This document shows positions 51,921 to 63,193 of a stretch of DNA of 64,000 nucleotides, piece after piece (positions within the stretch are counted from its first letter, which is position 1; the number at the start of each line of letters is the position of its first letter). The DNA is from Caballeronia peredens. Lineage in GTDB: Bacteria > Pseudomonadota > Gammaproteobacteria > Burkholderiales > Burkholderiaceae. The position numbers and the translations under genes were made by a program. The notes beneath the pieces are model-generated. The model saw only the letters and a list, made by a program, of their open reading frames with translations. It searched no databases and was not told the DNA's origin. The stretch is from positions 1 through 64,000 of the forward strand of contig FCOH02000012.1 in NCBI GenBank assembly GCA_001544595.2, written 5' to 3'.

Positions 51921-53513
51921 ATGTCGTTTTCCCCAAGCAATGCCGTGCCCGCCGCGCGCGACGAGACGCCCGCCGGCGCGCTTTCCATGAGCGAAATCGC
52001 CCGCGCGATCGAACTCGGCAAGCGGGGTTCGTTTGCCGCGCTCGGCACCGCATTTCTCACCCGGCTGCCCGCCGCGCCCGTGCCCGATCCGTATCTCGTG
52101 GCCATCTCGGACGAGATGGCCGACACGCTCGGCATCGCGCCGGAAGTCGCTTTCGGCCCCGAAAAAGACGCATTCGCCGCTTACTTCGCCGGCAATCCGA
52201 CGCGCGACTGGCCGAGCGACGCGCTGCCGTATGCGGCCGTGTATTCCGGGCATCAGTTCGGCGTATGGGCAGGCCAGCTCGGCGACGGCCGCGCGCTCAC
52301 GCTGGGCGAAATCGACGCCGGCGGCGCGCCGCTCGAAGTGCAACTGAAGGGCGCGGGACGCACGCCCTATTCGCGCATGGGCGACGGCCGCGCGGTGCTG
52401 CGTTCGTCGATCCGCGAGTTCCTTTGTTCGGAGGCGATGCATCACCTCGGCATCCCGACGACGCGCGCGCTCACCGTGATCGGCTCCGATTTGCCGGTGC
52501 GCCGCGAGACCATCGAGGCCGCGGCGATCGTCACGCGCGTCGCGCCGAGCTTCGTGCGCTTCGGTCACTTCGAACATTTCTATTCGAACGATCGCATCGA
52601 CGATCTGAAAAAGCTCGCCGATCACGTCATCGAGCGTTTCTATCCGCATTGTCGCGACACGCAGGATCCGTATCTCGCGCTGCTGGGCGAAGCCGTGCGC
52701 TCCACCGCCGACCTGATGGTGGAATGGCAAGGCGTCGGTTTCTGTCACGGCGTGATGAACACCGACAACATGTCGATTCTCGGCCTGACGATCGACTACG
52801 GCCCGTTCGGTTTCATGGACGGCTTCAACGCGCATCACGTCTGCAATCATTCGGATACGCAGGGGCGCTATTCGTATGGCCGCCAGCCGCAGATCGGCTA
52901 CTGGAACCTGTTCTGTCTCGCGCAGGCGCTCGTGCCGCTGGCGGGCGAGAACCTGCCGGAAGAAGGCCGCGCCGAACGCGTGATCGAACAGGCGCAAAAG
53001 GTGCTCGAAGGCTTCAAGGCGCGTTTCGCGCCCGCGCTCGTGGCGAAGATGCGCGCGAAGCTCGGTCTCGAAATCGAGCACGACGGCGACGACAAGCTCG
53101 CCAACGCGCTTTTCGAGATCATGCACGGCAATCGCGCGGACTTCACGCTCACGTTCCGGAATCTGTCGAAGCTCTCGAAGGCCGACGCAAGCGGCGATGC
53201 GCCCGTGCGCGACCTCTTTCTCGACCGCGCCGCGTTCGACGCGTGGGCGGTGCAGTATCGCGAGCGCCTCGCGCTGGAACCGCGCGACGACGCCGCCCGC
53301 GCCGCGGCGATGAATCGCGTGAATCCGAAGTACGTGCTGCGCAATCATCTGGCGGAACAGGCGATTCGTCAGGCGAACGACAAGGACTTCTCGGAAGTGG
53401 CGCGGCTGCTGGACGTGTTGCGCCGCCCTTACGACGAGCAACCGGAATACGAGGCGTACGCCGGCCTGCCGCCCGACTGGGCGAGCGACCTCGAAGTGAG
53501 TTGTTCTTCGTGA
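51921..53513 (+). CDS. selO: SelO protein adenylyltransferase (YdiU)
   Basis: A 530-residue pseudokinase-fold AMPylase. Features include [20 protein letters not shown] (nucleotide-binding Lys in the inverted ATP pocket), [19 protein letters not shown] and the metal-site stretch [20 protein letters not shown]. The protein ends VSCSS. The Cys is antepenultimate, the position held by selenocysteine in vertebrate SELENOO. SelO transfers AMP to proteins such as redox enzymes under oxidative conditions. It is immediately upstream of msrB (49-bp gap), which fits a redox role. The ATG at 51921 gives MSFSPSNAV. Confidence 0.96.
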   Translation: MSFSPSNAVPAARDETPAGALSMSEIARAIELGKRGSFAALGTAFLTRLPAAPVPDPYLVAISDEMADTLGIAPEVAFGPEKDAFAAYFAGNPTRDWPSDALPYAAVYSGHQFGVWAGQLGDGRALTLGEIDAGGAPLEVQLKGAGRTPYSRMGDGRAVLRSSIREFLCSEAMHHLGIPTTRALTVIGSDLPVRRETIEAAAIVTRVAPSFVRFGHFEHFYSNDRIDDLKKLADHVIERFYPHCRDTQDPYLALLGEAVRSTADLMVEWQGVGFCHGVMNTDNMSILGLTIDYGPFGFMDGFNAHHVCNHSDTQGRYSYGRQPQIGYWNLFCLAQALVPLAGENLPEEGRAERVIEQAQKVLEGFKARFAPALVAKMRAKLGLEIEHDGDDKLANALFEIMHGNRADFTLTFRNLSKLSKADASGDAPVRDLFLDRAAFDAWAVQYRERLALEPRDDAARAAAMNRVNPKYVLRNHLAEQAIRQANDKDFSEVARLLDVLRRPYDEQPEYEAYAGLPPDWASDLEVSCSS

Positions 53514-53562
53514 CAGCGCCCCCATCTACATGATCCGACTGAAGCCCCGACAAAGGACAGAC

Positions 53563-53985
53563 ATGAACCGAGACGACACCCCCGACACCACCGGCCATCC
53601 GCTGCAAAAGGACGACGCGACCTATCGGCGCGAACTGAACGACATGCAATACAAGGTCACGCGCCAGGCGGCCACCGAGCGGCCGTTTACCGGCGAATAC
53701 TGGGACCACTTTGAGCGCGGCGTCTATGACTGCGTGTGCTGCGGCACGCCGCTGTTCGAGTCGGACACGAAATTCGACGCCGGCTGCGGCTGGCCGAGCT
53801 ATTTCAAGCCGATCAACGGCGAAGTGATCCAGGAAAAGACCGACCGCTCGCACGGCATGCTGCGCATCGAGGTGCAATGCAAGAACTGCGGCGCGCATCT
53901 CGGCCACGTCTTCGAGGACGGTCCGGCGCCGACCGGGTTGCGGTATTGCATCAACTCGGCTGCGCTACAATTCGAATCCAAGTAA
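53563..53985 (+). CDS. msrB: Methionine-R-sulfoxide reductase B
   Basis: A 140-residue MsrB. Zinc ligands appear as two CxxC motifs (DCVCCG and CKNCGAHLG), the catalytic Cys is in [12 protein letters not shown], and the substrate region is [13 protein letters not shown]. It reduces the R-epimer of methionine sulfoxide. The ATG at 53563 is preceded by AAGGACAGAC; a start at 53530 adds a non-conserved basic tail. It follows selO and precedes yciB. A short GC-rich hairpin lies downstream. Confidence 0.96.
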   Translation: MNRDDTPDTTGHPLQKDDATYRRELNDMQYKVTRQAATERPFTGEYWDHFERGVYDCVCCGTPLFESDTKFDAGCGWPSYFKPINGEVIQEKTDRSHGMLRIEVQCKNCGAHLGHVFEDGPAPTGLRYCINSAALQFESK

Positions 53986-54037
53986 GCGCGAGCCCGGCAC
54001 GGGGCGCCCCTGATCGCCCCGCATCCCGTCCGTATCG

Positions 54038-54061
54038 ACGCCCGCCCCGTCAGGCGGGCGT
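54038..54061 (+). terminator. Possible weak terminator between msrB and yciB
   Basis: ACGCCCGCC (54038-54046) pairs with GGCGGGCGT (54053-54061) around a 6-nt loop. No real T tract follows (TCGCG), so it may only attenuate or stabilise. Confidence 0.4.
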
Positions 54062-54113
54062 TCGCGTCTCGCGCGCCCCGAATTCATCCGCTGCCCATCA
54101 CGTCCGGACGCCA

Positions 54114-54650
54114 ATGAAATTTCTGTTCGATCTGTTTCCGATCATTCTCTTTTTCGTCGCATTCAAGATCTGGGGCATCTACACGGCGACGGGGGTCGCG
54201 ATCGCGGCGACGCTCGTGCAGATCGCCTGGGTGGCGTTCCGGCACCGCAAGGTCGACCCGATGCTGTGGGTGAGCCTCGGCGTGGTCGTCGTGTTCGGCG
54301 GCGCGACGCTCGTGCTGCACAACGACACGTTCATCAAATGGAAGCCCACGGCGCTCTACTGGCTGTTCGCGCTCGCGCTGATCATCGCGCAAATGGCCTT
54401 CAACAAGAATCTGATCGAAGCGATGATGGGCAAGCAGATCGTGTTGCCGCATCGCGTGTGGGGACAGCTGAACGTCGCGTGGGCGGTGTTTTTCGCGCTG
54501 CTGGGCGTCGTGAACCTGTTCGTCGCGTATAACTTCACTACAGATCAGTGGGTGAATTTCAAGCTGTTCGGCGCGACGGGCTGTCTGGTGCTGTTCATCG
54601 TCGCGCAGAGCTTCTGGCTTGCAAAGCACATGAAGGAGGACGAGCAATGA
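54114..54650 (+). CDS. yciB: Septation protein A (YciB/IspZ)
   Basis: A 178-residue inner-membrane protein with about five to six helices. It starts [20 protein letters not shown], a highly recognisable YciB opening, and continues with [16 protein letters not shown] helices, [20 protein letters not shown] and [20 protein letters not shown]. YciB contributes to normal septation and envelope synthesis. The frame is open upstream into msrB, but the ATG at 54114 is the standard start. Its stop overlaps the bolA start (ATGA), indicating coupling. Confidence 0.95.
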   Translation: MKFLFDLFPIILFFVAFKIWGIYTATGVAIAATLVQIAWVAFRHRKVDPMLWVSLGVVVVFGGATLVLHNDTFIKWKPTALYWLFALALIIAQMAFNKNLIEAMMGKQIVLPHRVWGQLNVAWAVFFALLGVVNLFVAYNFTTDQWVNFKLFGATGCLVLFIVAQSFWLAKHMKEDEQ

Positions 54651-54961
54651 GCGATGCCTTCGATTTCATGAACGCCTCGGCCGCGGACAAGATCGCGCAT
54701 CTCGAAGCGCGCCTGAACGCGGCGCTCGCGGCGCAATCCGTGCATATCGACGACGACAGCGCCGCGCACGCCGGTCACGCGGGTGCCGCCTCGGGCAGCC
54801 ATTACACCGTGACGATCGTGGCGGAATGCTTTGCGGGCCGCGCGCGCGTGGCGCGGCATCGACTGGTGTATGATGCGCTGGCCGAGGAAATGCGGCGCGG
54901 CGTGCACGCGCTCGCCATCCGGGCTTACACGCCGCAGGAGTTCGCACAACAATTCGAATAG
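54647..54961 (+). CDS. BolA-family protein
   Basis: A 104-residue protein with an N-terminal helix ([20 protein letters not shown]), a central variable loop with three His ([18 protein letters not shown]) and the BolA core [20 protein letters not shown] ending in [13 protein letters not shown]. BolA proteins partner monothiol glutaredoxins in iron-sulfur trafficking and influence shape and stress responses. It overlaps yciB by 4 nt and precedes a parvulin gene, the usual neighbourhood in Burkholderia. Confidence 0.93.
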   Translation: MSDAFDFMNASAADKIAHLEARLNAALAAQSVHIDDDSAAHAGHAGAASGSHYTVTIVAECFAGRARVARHRLVYDALAEEMRRGVHALAIRAYTPQEFAQQFE

Positions 54962-55067
54962 ACGCGCGCGTCGTCCCGTTGCCTCATTTCCCCGTTTCGC
55001 CGATAAGCCGTTGCCTCTTGAATCTCGCCTGTAAAGGCGTCTGATTGCTCAGTTAGGAACCTCTCCG

Positions 55068-55850
55068 ATGACATTGAAGAAAACCCGCGTCTGGGTGTTG
55101 CTGGCTGCGTTCGCGGCGGCGCCCGCGTTCGCGCAGAATGTTGCCGTCGTGAACGGCACGCCGATTCCCACGTCGCGCGCCGATGCGCTCGTGAAGCAAC
55201 TCGTCGCTCAAGGTCAGCAGGATTCGCCGCAGCTCAAGCAGGCGGTGCGCGAGGAACTCATCAACCGCGAAATCCTGATGCAGGAAGCCGCGCGCGAAGG
55301 CATCGCGGCGCGCCCCGACGTGAAGGCGCAGCTTGCCGTCGCGCAGCAGACCGTCGTGCTGCGCGCGCTGATCGAAGACTTCGTGAAGAAGAACACGCCG
55401 ACCGATGCCGAAATCAAGGCGCGCTATGACCAGTTGGTCAAGCAGAACGGCGGCGGCAAGGAACTGCATCTGCATCACATCCTGGTCGACAACGAAGCGC
55501 AGGCAAAGGATCTGATCGCCAAGATCAAGGGCGGCGCGAGCTTCGAGGACCTCGCCAAGCAATATTCGAAGGATCCGGGCTCGGGCAAGAACGGCGGCGA
55601 TCTGGACTGGTCGTCGCCGTCGGCTTACGTGCCGGAATTCGGCGCGGCCGCCGAAAAGCTCACGAAGGGCGAAGTGACGCCCGAGCCGGTGAAGACGCAG
55701 TTCGGCTGGCACATCATCCGTATGGACGACGCGCGCGAGATCGCCCCGCCGCCGCTCGATCAGGTGAAGCAGCAGATCGCGCAGCAGATTCAGCAAGAAA
55801 AGCTGCAGGCGTTCGAGGAAGGATTGCGAAGCAAGGCAGTGATCAAGTAA
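55068..55850 (+). CDS. Parvulin-type peptidylprolyl isomerase
   Basis: A 260-residue periplasmic PpiC/PrsA-like foldase. The signal peptide is KKTRVWVLLAAFAAAPAFA before QNVAVVNG. A SurA-N-like helical region follows (about 28-120), with REELINREILMQEAAREG. The parvulin domain (about 135-230) shows HLHHILVDNEAQAKDLIAKI, FEDLAKQYSKDPGSGKNGGD and VKTQFGWHIIRMDD. It assists outer-membrane protein folding. It follows bolA by 106 bp and is followed by a terminator. Confidence 0.95.
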   Translation: MTLKKTRVWVLLAAFAAAPAFAQNVAVVNGTPIPTSRADALVKQLVAQGQQDSPQLKQAVREELINREILMQEAAREGIAARPDVKAQLAVAQQTVVLRALIEDFVKKNTPTDAEIKARYDQLVKQNGGGKELHLHHILVDNEAQAKDLIAKIKGGASFEDLAKQYSKDPGSGKNGGDLDWSSPSAYVPEFGAAAEKLTKGEVTPEPVKTQFGWHIIRMDDAREIAPPPLDQVKQQIAQQIQQEKLQAFEEGLRSKAVIK

Positions 55851-55881
55851 GCGGATCGGCCTTCGCGCAGAGCCCGTACAG

Positions 55882-55907
55882 ACAAAGCCGCCCTCGGGCG
55901 GCTTTGT
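55882..55907 (+). terminator. Hairpin after the parvulin gene
   Basis: ACAAAGCCGCCC (55882-55893) pairs with GGGCGGCTTTGT (55896-55907), with CGTTT after it. The convergent hexosaminidase gene ends shortly beyond, so the hairpin can serve both strands. Confidence 0.7.
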
Positions 55908-55961
55908 CGTTTCTGCGGTGCGCGTTCGTTCAAGCGCTCGACCGTTCACTCGCTCAAGCGC

Positions 55962-58472
55962 TCAGTCGTTCAGGCCGAGCGCGGGCCGCATCAGCGCGCC
56001 TGCGCGCGTCAACTTCGGCAACTCGCGGTTCTGAACGACGCTCATGAAGCCCGCCCAGTCCTGCGCGAGCGCGGCCTTGTCGACCTTGTCGGTGTCGCCG
56101 AGCTTGTAGCGTTCGCCGTCGCGATACGGCCGCTCCCACGCCGCCCGATGCCACGCGCGTTCCGCGAGCGCCAGCACGCGCGGATACACCATGTACTCGA
56201 ACTGCTGGTCGTTGCGCATCACTTCGGCCCAGGCCTGTCCCTGAATACCCGCGATGCGCGGCGCCGGCCCCGCACTCGTCACCTCGAACGGATTGCCGTC
56301 GCGATCGGCCATGATTTCCGCGTTCTGTGGCAGGTTGTCCGGCGCGAGCGAAAACGTCTTGAAGCTGTCGGTGCCGTGCGACCCCCAGTAATAGCCACGC
56401 TCGTGCTGATCGAACGAATACGGGAAGTCGAAGTACAGATAATCCGGCAGCGCGAGCACGGTCTGGTAGCCCTGCTTGCTGAGCGACTGCACCGTATCCG
56501 ACGCGCCCCAGAAGATCGTGTCCCACATCGTCACCATCGTGTTCGCGGTCGCGAAGTCCTGCGGACCGCTCGCGTGCTTGATGCCGTCCTGCCACGCGGC
56601 CATCGTGCCGATGCCGTTCGTATTCACGATCTGGCTCACCTGACGCGCAAACATGGACGGCAATTCGTCGACGGATGCCGCCTTGCCCGACGCGATCAGT
56701 GCCGCGCATTGCGGCGAGCGCGCCCACGGCTTGTCCTGCGCCGCGAGATTCACGCGCCCCTTGCCGGAGTCGGTGCCGTCGAGCGGCTGGAAGCCCGCGC
56801 CGAGCAGGATGTTCTTCGCTTCGTCGCCGCCGAAGTGCCAGACGGAAAGCGGCGCGCCGGCTTCGCGATGCATCGCCGCGACTTCGCCGATCACTTTTGA
56901 CGCGAAACGCTGCGCGCCGTCCGAGCACGGATTCAGGAAGCTGCGGCGATCGTAGAACTGCACGGTCGTGGTGTTCGAGGTATCGGCCGGATCGAGCAAT
57001 CGGTAGGCGCTTGCGGCCGCCGCATCGCCCTGTGCGCGCAGACGCTGGTAGCGCGCTTCCATCGACACCACCGCGGCGCGTGCGTGCCCGGGCATGTCGA
57101 TTTCCGGCACGATCTCGACGAAACGGTCCGCCGCGTAGCGCACCAGCGCGACATACTCCGCGCGGCTCAGATAGCCGCCGCCCGATTGGTTGTCCGGACC
57201 CGAGCCGAGTTGTGGCACGAGACAGCGCATCTCGGTGAGATCGTGACACCGTTTCGCGCCGATATCGGTGAGTTCGGGCAGACCGGGAATCTCGATGCGC
57301 CAGCCTTCGTCGTCCGACAGATGCAGGTGCAGGTGATTGAGCTTGTACGCGCCCATCTGATCGATCAGGCGGCGCAGCGTCGCGGGCTGGCGGAAGTTGC
57401 GCGCGACATCCACGTGCATGCCGCGATAGGCGTAACGCGGCGCGTCTTCGATCGTCATCGCCGGGACGCTTCCTCCGCCCGCGGGCGTGAGCGACAGCAG
57501 CGTCTGCACGCCGTAATAGAGCCCGGCGGCGTCGAAGGCGTCGATGCTCACGCCGCTCGTGGCGATCGTCAGGCGATAGCCGCCGCTCTTCGCGATATCG
57601 CCGGGCAGCGCGGCGCCGACGATCTGGCCGCTCACGCGCACCGCCGGGCCGTTGAGGCCGAGCGTCGCCGCCCGCGAACGCAGCGCCGCGACTTGCGACG
57701 CGCTCAGCCCGGCCAGCGACAGATCGATGCCGCCGACCTGCGCCGCGCCCTCGCCCGCCGTCTCGCGCAGCACGGCAGGCAGAGCGCGCGCGGCCGTCTG
57801 CTGCGCCGACGGAAGCGCGGCCTCCGCGCGGGCGCGCTGCGCCTGGGCGGGCGTCGCGGCAAAAGCGGCGACGTCGTCCTTGATGGACGGAATGCGGTCG
57901 ACGTAGCGAGTTTCGTCGTCGGTATCGTTGTGCCTGAGGATGGCGGGCGTCTCGCTGCCGTCCGCGACGACATACGCCCGCGGCAACAGGTCGCTGTAGC
58001 GCTGATACCAGTACTCGCCGACGAACGGCACTTCGACGCGCTCGCCCGCGCCGAGCGTGAACGCGCCGGCGGTGGGCGTGAGCGCGTAGAGATCGCCGGT
58101 GATGTGCTTCCACGCGAAGGCCGGATGCTCGACCATCAGAATGCGCCGGATGCTGTGCACATAGAGCGTCCAGCCGCCGGCGGCGAGGCTTCGGCCACCG
58201 GTGTTTTCCAGGATCAGCTTGCCGCGCGCGCAGCTCGCCCAGTCCGCGCCGAAATCCGCGCAGTTCGTGCCGGATGCGGCGGCGTCGTTGGTGTCGATTT
58301 CGACGCGCACCAGCAGATTCTCGCCGAGCGCGGCCGCGCGCGCCGACGGCGTAAGGTCGACCGAGCCCGAACCCGAGCCGCCGCTGCAGGACGCCAGCAG
58401 AACCGAGGCAACGATGGCCGTCGTTGTTAAAAAGATTCGTATACCTAAGTGATTTGATCGAGATTGTTTCAT
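55962..58472 (-). CDS. GH20 beta-N-acetylhexosaminidase lipoprotein
   Basis: An 836-residue predicted lipoprotein. The lipobox is LLASC (Cys29), followed by a Gly/Ser linker. A chitobiase N-terminal carbohydrate-like module (about 50-200), a GH20b domain (about 230-345) and the GH20 barrel follow. The catalytic pair is in VWHFGGDEAKN (Asp550-Glu551), with LNHLHLHLSDDEGWRIEIPG and VPEIDMPGHARAAVVSM earlier. A small C-terminal domain ends the protein. It releases terminal GlcNAc or GalNAc from chito-oligosaccharides or other glycans at the envelope. GGAGGAGCA before the ATG supports the start. No chitin genes are adjacent. Confidence 0.94.
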   Translation of the reverse strand: MKQSRSNHLGIRIFLTTTAIVASVLLASCSGGSGSGSVDLTPSARAAALGENLLVRVEIDTNDAAASGTNCADFGADWASCARGKLILENTGGRSLAAGGWTLYVHSIRRILMVEHPAFAWKHITGDLYALTPTAGAFTLGAGERVEVPFVGEYWYQRYSDLLPRAYVVADGSETPAILRHNDTDDETRYVDRIPSIKDDVAAFAATPAQAQRARAEAALPSAQQTAARALPAVLRETAGEGAAQVGGIDLSLAGLSASQVAALRSRAATLGLNGPAVRVSGQIVGAALPGDIAKSGGYRLTIATSGVSIDAFDAAGLYYGVQTLLSLTPAGGGSVPAMTIEDAPRYAYRGMHVDVARNFRQPATLRRLIDQMGAYKLNHLHLHLSDDEGWRIEIPGLPELTDIGAKRCHDLTEMRCLVPQLGSGPDNQSGGGYLSRAEYVALVRYAADRFVEIVPEIDMPGHARAAVVSMEARYQRLRAQGDAAAASAYRLLDPADTSNTTTVQFYDRRSFLNPCSDGAQRFASKVIGEVAAMHREAGAPLSVWHFGGDEAKNILLGAGFQPLDGTDSGKGRVNLAAQDKPWARSPQCAALIASGKAASVDELPSMFARQVSQIVNTNGIGTMAAWQDGIKHASGPQDFATANTMVTMWDTIFWGASDTVQSLSKQGYQTVLALPDYLYFDFPYSFDQHERGYYWGSHGTDSFKTFSLAPDNLPQNAEIMADRDGNPFEVTSAGPAPRIAGIQGQAWAEVMRNDQQFEYMVYPRVLALAERAWHRAAWERPYRDGERYKLGDTDKVDKAALAQDWAGFMSVVQNRELPKLTRAGALMRPALGLND

Positions 58473-58597
58473 TGCTCCTCCGTTGTCAGCCGCGTCTCAC
58501 GACGACGCCGCGCGAAAGCACTATACCCGCAACTTACAGCCCGATTATTTTGGGATATATGACGGAAAGCATCGGCCGGGCAGATCGGAAAGCCGGC

Positions 58598-58635
58598 GCA
58601 AAAACAAAACGCCCCGAAGCGGGAGCTTCGGGGCG
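58598..58635 (-). terminator. Intrinsic terminator after purL
   Basis: CGCCCCGAAGC (58610-58620) pairs with GCTTCGGGGCG (58625-58635) with a 4-nt loop. On the minus strand it is followed by TTTTGTTTTTGCG. Confidence 0.85.
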
Positions 58636-58669
58636 CTGGTGTCGAACAGTGCGATAGAACGACGCGGGA

Positions 58670-61600
58670 TCAGCCGAGGAAACGTCGCGCGTTCTGGAAG
58701 ACGCGCAGCCACGGGCTGCCGTCGGTGGTCCAGTCCTCGGGCGTCCAGCTCATCTGCACGTTGCGGTGCACGCGCTCCATGTGCGGCATCAGCACCGTGA
58801 AGCGGCCATCGGGCGTCGTGACCGACGTGATGCCCTGCGGCGAACCGTTCGGGTTGAACGGATATTGCTCCGTCGCCTGGCCGCGATGGTCGACATAACG
58901 CATCGCGACGAGCGCCTTCGACGGGTCGCCTTGCTGCGAGAAGTCAGCGAAACCTTCGCCGTGCGCGACCGCCACCGGAATGCGCGAGCCTTCCATGCCT
59001 GCGAAGAAGATCGACGGCGAGTTCTGCACCTCGACGAGCGAGAAGCGCGCCTCGAACTGTTCCGACTTGTTGCGCGTGAACTTCGGCCAGGCTTCGGCGC
59101 CGGGAATGATCGACGCGAGGCTCGACATCATCTGGCAGCCGTTGCAGATGCCGAGCGCGAAGGTGTCGGCCCGTCCGAAGAACGCCGCGAACATGTCGGC
59201 CAGTTTCGCGTTGAAGCGGATCGTCTTGGCCCAGCCCTCGCCCGCGCCGAGCACGTCGCCGTACGAGAAACCGCCGCAGGCGACCGCGCCCGCGAAATCG
59301 GCGAGCGTGGCGCGGCCTTCGAGCAGATCGCTCATGTGGACGTCGTGCGCATCGAAGCCGGCGCGGTCGAACGCGTAGGCCGTCTCCAGATGCGAGTTCA
59401 CGCCCTGCTCGCGCAGGATCGCGACGCGCGGACGCTTGTTCGTGGCGATGAACGGCGCCGCCACGTCTTCCGCCGGATCGAACGTCAGCACGGGCGAAAT
59501 GCCGGGGTCGCCCGCATCGAGCAATGCGTCGTATTCGGCATCGGCACAGGCCGGGTTGTCGCGCAGACGCGCGATGCGCCAGCTCACCTCGCTCCACGCG
59601 CGATGCAGCTCCACGCGCGGCGCATCGAAAATCTTCTTGGCGTCGCGATAGATCTCGACGGAATCCGTCGCGTTCGGCTTGCCGATGACATGCGCGCACG
59701 CCGACAGCCCGTGTTCGCGCAGCGCGCCGAGCACGGCGTCGCGCTCGGATGCGCGCACCTGCACCACCGCGCCCAGCTCCTCGGTGAACAGCGCGCGGAT
59801 CGTGCGATCCTCGCGGCGGCCGCTCGTCTGCTTCGCCCAGTCCTTCGCGTCGCCATAATCGGATTCGTGTTCGGCGTCGAGCGTGAGCATATCGACGTTC
59901 AGCGACACGCCCACGTGCCCCGCGAACGCCATTTCACACACGGTCGCCCACAGGCCGCCGTCGGAGCGGTCGTGGTAGGCGAGCAGCTTGCCGTCGGCGT
60001 TGAGCGCCTGGATCGCCGTGAAGAAGCGCTTCAGGTCTTCGGCGTCGTCGACGTCCGGCACCGCGTCGCCCACCTGCTGCGTCACCTGCGCGAGAATGCT
60101 GCCGCCCAGGCGGTTGCGGCCGCGGCCCAGATCGATCGCGATCAGCACCGTGTTCGCATCGTTCACGAGTTGCGGCGTCAGATGACGGCGCACGTCTTCC
60201 ACCGGCGCGAACGCCGAAATGATCAGCGACACCGGCGACACCACTTCCTTCGCGCCGCCGCGCGCGTCCTGCCATTTGGTGCGCATCGACAGCGAATCCT
60301 TGCCGACCGGAATGCTGATGCCGAGCGCCGGGCACAGTTCCATGCCGATCGCCTTCACGGTGTCGAAGAGCGCGGCGTCTTCGCCCGCGCTGCCGCACGC
60401 GGCCATCCAGTTCGCCGAGAGCTTCAGCTTGTTGAGCGACGCGATCGGCGCCGACGCGATGTTCGTCACCGCTTCGCCCACCGCCATGCGGCCGGACGCG
60501 GGCGCGTCGATGACGGCGAGCGGCGTGCGCTCGGCCATCGTCATGGCTTCGCCGCGAAAGCCCGCGTAGTCCATCGTCGTCACGGCGCAATCGGCAACGG
60601 GCACTTGCCACGGACCGACGAACTGGTCGCGCGCGGTCGTGCCGCCCACCGAGCGGTCGCCGATGGTGATCAGAAACGACTTGCTCGCGACCGTCGGATG
60701 CTTTAGCACGTCGAGCGCGACTTCGGACAGCACGAGGCCGGTGACGTCGACCGGGCCGAACGCGGCGCTTTCGCGCTTCACGTCGCGATGCATCTTGGGC
60801 GGCTTGCCGAGCAGCACGTCCATGGGCATGTCGACGGGTTCCTGGCCTTCGCTCTCGTCATCGACGAGTTCCAGCTGACGTTCTTCCGTCGCGACGCCGA
60901 CGACCGCGACCGGGCAGCGTTCGCGCTCGCAGATCGCCTGGAACGCGGGCAGATCGGCGGGCGCGATGGCCAGCACATAGCGTTCTTGCGCTTCGTTCGA
61001 CCAGATCTCGCGCGGCGACAGACCGCTCTCTTCCAGTTGCACGCGGCGCAGTTCGAAGCGCGCGCCTTTGCCCGCGCCGTCGACGAGTTCCGGGAAAGCG
61101 TTCGAGATGCCGCCCGCGCCGACGTCGTGAATGGACAGGATCGGGTTGCCCTCGCCCAGCTGCCAGCACGCGTTGATGACTTCCTGCGCGCGCCGCTGAA
61201 TTTCGGGATTGCCGCGCTGGACCGAATCGAAGTCGAGCTCGGCGGTGTTCGCGCCGGTCGCCATCGAACTGGCCGCGCCGCCGCCCATGCCGATGCGCAT
61301 GCCCGGCCCGCCGATCTGGATCAGCAGCGTGCCCGCGGGCAGATCGTGCTTGTGCGTGTGCTGGTCGGAAATATTGCCGATGCCGCCCGCGATCATGATC
61401 GGCTTGTGATAGCCGCGCACGCGGCCCGCGACGTTCTGCTCGAAGGTGCGGAAATAGCCGCCGAGATTCGGGCGGCCGAATTCGTTGTTGAAGGCCGCGG
61501 CGCCGATCGGCCCGTCGATCATGATCTGCAGCGGCGATGCGATGCGCTCGGGCTTGCCATACGGCTCCTGCGCGTCGGCGGGATTGCGCGTGGCGAGCGG

Positions 61601-62707
61601 CGTGGCGGCGTCGCGCGCGTTTTCCCATTGCTGGCGCGCATCGGGCAGATCGAGATTCGAGACCGTGAAGCCCGCGAGGCCCGCCTTCGGACGCGCACCG
61701 CGGCCCGTCGCGCCTTCGTCGCGGATTTCGCCGCCGGAACCCGTCGCCGCGCCCGCGAACGGCGAAATGGCGGTCGGGTGATTGTGCGTTTCCATCTTCA
61801 TCAGCGTGTGCGTCAGTTCAACGTGACGCTGATAGTGCTCGTCGCCGCCGCGCGGAAACCAGCGCTCGGCCGTGCCGCCCTGCATGATCGCCGAATTGTC
61901 CGAATACGCGACGATCGTGCCTTCGTGATTCAGCTTTTCCGTATTGCGGATCATCTGAAACAGCGACATGTCCTGCTTCTCGCCGTCGATGGTCCATTCG
62001 CCGTTGAAAATCTTGTGGCGGCAGTGCTCGCTGTTGGCCTGCGCAAACATCATCAGTTCGACGTCGGTCGGATTGCGCTCGAGGTGTCTGAAGGCGTCGA
62101 CGAGATAGTCGATCTCGTCTTCGGCCAGCGCGAGGCCGAGTTCCGCGTTGGCGGCTTCGAGCGCGCCGCGCCCCGCGCCGATGATGTCGACCGTCTGCAA
62201 GGGCTTGGCGGGCAGTTCGTCGAACAGATGCAGCGCCTGATCGCGCGAGGCCGCGACGCTTTCCGTCATGCGGTCATGGAGGGCATCCGCGACGGCCGCG
62301 CGCGCGGCATCCGACAGTGCCTTCTTGCCGCCGAGCAAGCCGCTTTTCATGATGACCGTGTACTCGACGCCGCGCTCGATGCGCCGCACTTTCGTGAGAC
62401 CGCAGTGATGCGCGATGTCGCTCGCCTTGCTCGCCCACGGCGAAACGGTGCCGAAACGCGGCACGACCATGAACGTTTCCGTGGCGCCGCGCTCCTTCGT
62501 TTCCTCGAACGGCGCGCCGTAGTGCATCAGCGCCTCGATGCGGCGATTGTCTTCGTCGGTGAGCGGCTCGGACGAGTTGACGAAGTGCAGGAACTGCCCG
62601 CGCACGCCCACGATGTTCGCATCGATGCGGGCGAGCTTTTCGAGAAGGCGGGTCTGACGGAAATCGGAGAGGGCCGAAGCGCCGGGGAAACACGAGAAGT
62701 GGGCCAT
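58670..62707 (-). CDS. purL: Phosphoribosylformylglycinamidine synthase
   Basis: A 1345-residue large-type PurL. The N-terminal domain begins [20 protein letters not shown]. The FGAM synthase halves contain [39 protein letters not shown] and [20 protein letters not shown], plus [20 protein letters not shown] later. The C-terminal glutaminase domain has the nucleophile Cys in [20 protein letters not shown] and the His/Glu near [13 protein letters not shown]. It uses glutamine and ATP to make FGAM in purine synthesis. The ATG at 62707 was chosen over a further open frame to 63019 that lacks homology. A TATAAT lies 116-121 bp upstream. Confidence 0.97.
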   Translation of the reverse strand: MAHFSCFPGASALSDFRQTRLLEKLARIDANIVGVRGQFLHFVNSSEPLTDEDNRRIEALMHYGAPFEETKERGATETFMVVPRFGTVSPWASKASDIAHHCGLTKVRRIERGVEYTVIMKSGLLGGKKALSDAARAAVADALHDRMTESVAASRDQALHLFDELPAKPLQTVDIIGAGRGALEAANAELGLALAEDEIDYLVDAFRHLERNPTDVELMMFAQANSEHCRHKIFNGEWTIDGEKQDMSLFQMIRNTEKLNHEGTIVAYSDNSAIMQGGTAERWFPRGGDEHYQRHVELTHTLMKMETHNHPTAISPFAGAATGSGGEIRDEGATGRGARPKAGLAGFTVSNLDLPDARQQWENARDAATPLATRNPADAQEPYGKPERIASPLQIMIDGPIGAAAFNNEFGRPNLGGYFRTFEQNVAGRVRGYHKPIMIAGGIGNISDQHTHKHDLPAGTLLIQIGGPGMRIGMGGGAASSMATGANTAELDFDSVQRGNPEIQRRAQEVINACWQLGEGNPILSIHDVGAGGISNAFPELVDGAGKGARFELRRVQLEESGLSPREIWSNEAQERYVLAIAPADLPAFQAICERERCPVAVVGVATEERQLELVDDESEGQEPVDMPMDVLLGKPPKMHRDVKRESAAFGPVDVTGLVLSEVALDVLKHPTVASKSFLITIGDRSVGGTTARDQFVGPWQVPVADCAVTTMDYAGFRGEAMTMAERTPLAVIDAPASGRMAVGEAVTNIASAPIASLNKLKLSANWMAACGSAGEDAALFDTVKAIGMELCPALGISIPVGKDSLSMRTKWQDARGGAKEVVSPVSLIISAFAPVEDVRRHLTPQLVNDANTVLIAIDLGRGRNRLGGSILAQVTQQVGDAVPDVDDAEDLKRFFTAIQALNADGKLLAYHDRSDGGLWATVCEMAFAGHVGVSLNVDMLTLDAEHESDYGDAKDWAKQTSGRREDRTIRALFTEELGAVVQVRASERDAVLGALREHGLSACAHVIGKPNATDSVEIYRDAKKIFDAPRVELHRAWSEVSWRIARLRDNPACADAEYDALLDAGDPGISPVLTFDPAEDVAAPFIATNKRPRVAILREQGVNSHLETAYAFDRAGFDAHDVHMSDLLEGRATLADFAGAVACGGFSYGDVLGAGEGWAKTIRFNAKLADMFAAFFGRADTFALGICNGCQMMSSLASIIPGAEAWPKFTRNKSEQFEARFSLVEVQNSPSIFFAGMEGSRIPVAVAHGEGFADFSQQGDPSKALVAMRYVDHRGQATEQYPFNPNGSPQGITSVTTPDGRFTVLMPHMERVHRNVQMSWTPEDWTTDGSPWLRVFQNARRFLG

Positions 62708-63193
62708 TGTGACGGTGCGTCGATGACGTCTGTGTGCCGCTCGCCCGCTGTATTGCGAATCCGGGAATTCGCAAATTCGGAATCGAGCACGCAAAGCGGC
62801 GTGAGGCGAAAGGAAGACCGCGATTATAACCCGGAAGCGTCTCGAAATCGGCCCACGGCGCCCGGCCGGCCGCGGCACCGCGACGGCTCGCCGCCACGCG
62901 GCGCCGCGCGTTTCATCCCGAAAATGTTCCTGACCGGCGCGGCGTACGGCGCCGCGGCGACGGCGGCGCGCCGCCACGCGCGGCTTGCCGTCCCCCGCAA
63001 ACGATTTTGGCGCTATCATGGCGCGCTTTCTTCGGGCATGGCCCGCTCATCGATCCGGCCGGATGGCCCGTCGTTTCATCGCGGCAAGCACGCCGGCGGG
63101 CGCACGCGTTCACGCTTGCATCGCGCTTGCGCCGCGCTTGTCGCCCTTGTATTACGCAGCACTGCCAACTCGCGCCTTCGGGCACAAAAAGTC
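62708..63193. other. Divergent purL / dadA-like intergenic region
   Basis: About 486 bp with very GC-rich DNA from 62860 to 63010. The only recognisable signal is a perfect -10 TATAAT for purL on the minus strand (62823-62828). No -35 of good quality was found at 16-18 bp. I see no operator, riboswitch or small gene. The region 63011-63193 should hold the dadA-like promoter. Confidence 0.45.

Noticed and set aside
55924..55970. Imperfect tandem GTTCGTTCAAGCGCTCG-like repeats after the parvulin gene
   Set aside because: Only two or three degenerate units that overlap the end of the hexosaminidase gene. Too weak for an att site, CRISPR or mobile element.
58766..60706. Long plus-strand frame (about 646 codons) opposite purL
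   Set aside because: Antisense to well-conserved purL; composition of a shadow frame.
62708..63019. In-frame extension of purL by about 104 codons
   Set aside because: Homologues begin at [10 protein letters not shown]; the extension crosses the TATAAT at 62823-62828 and is Arg/Ala-rich.
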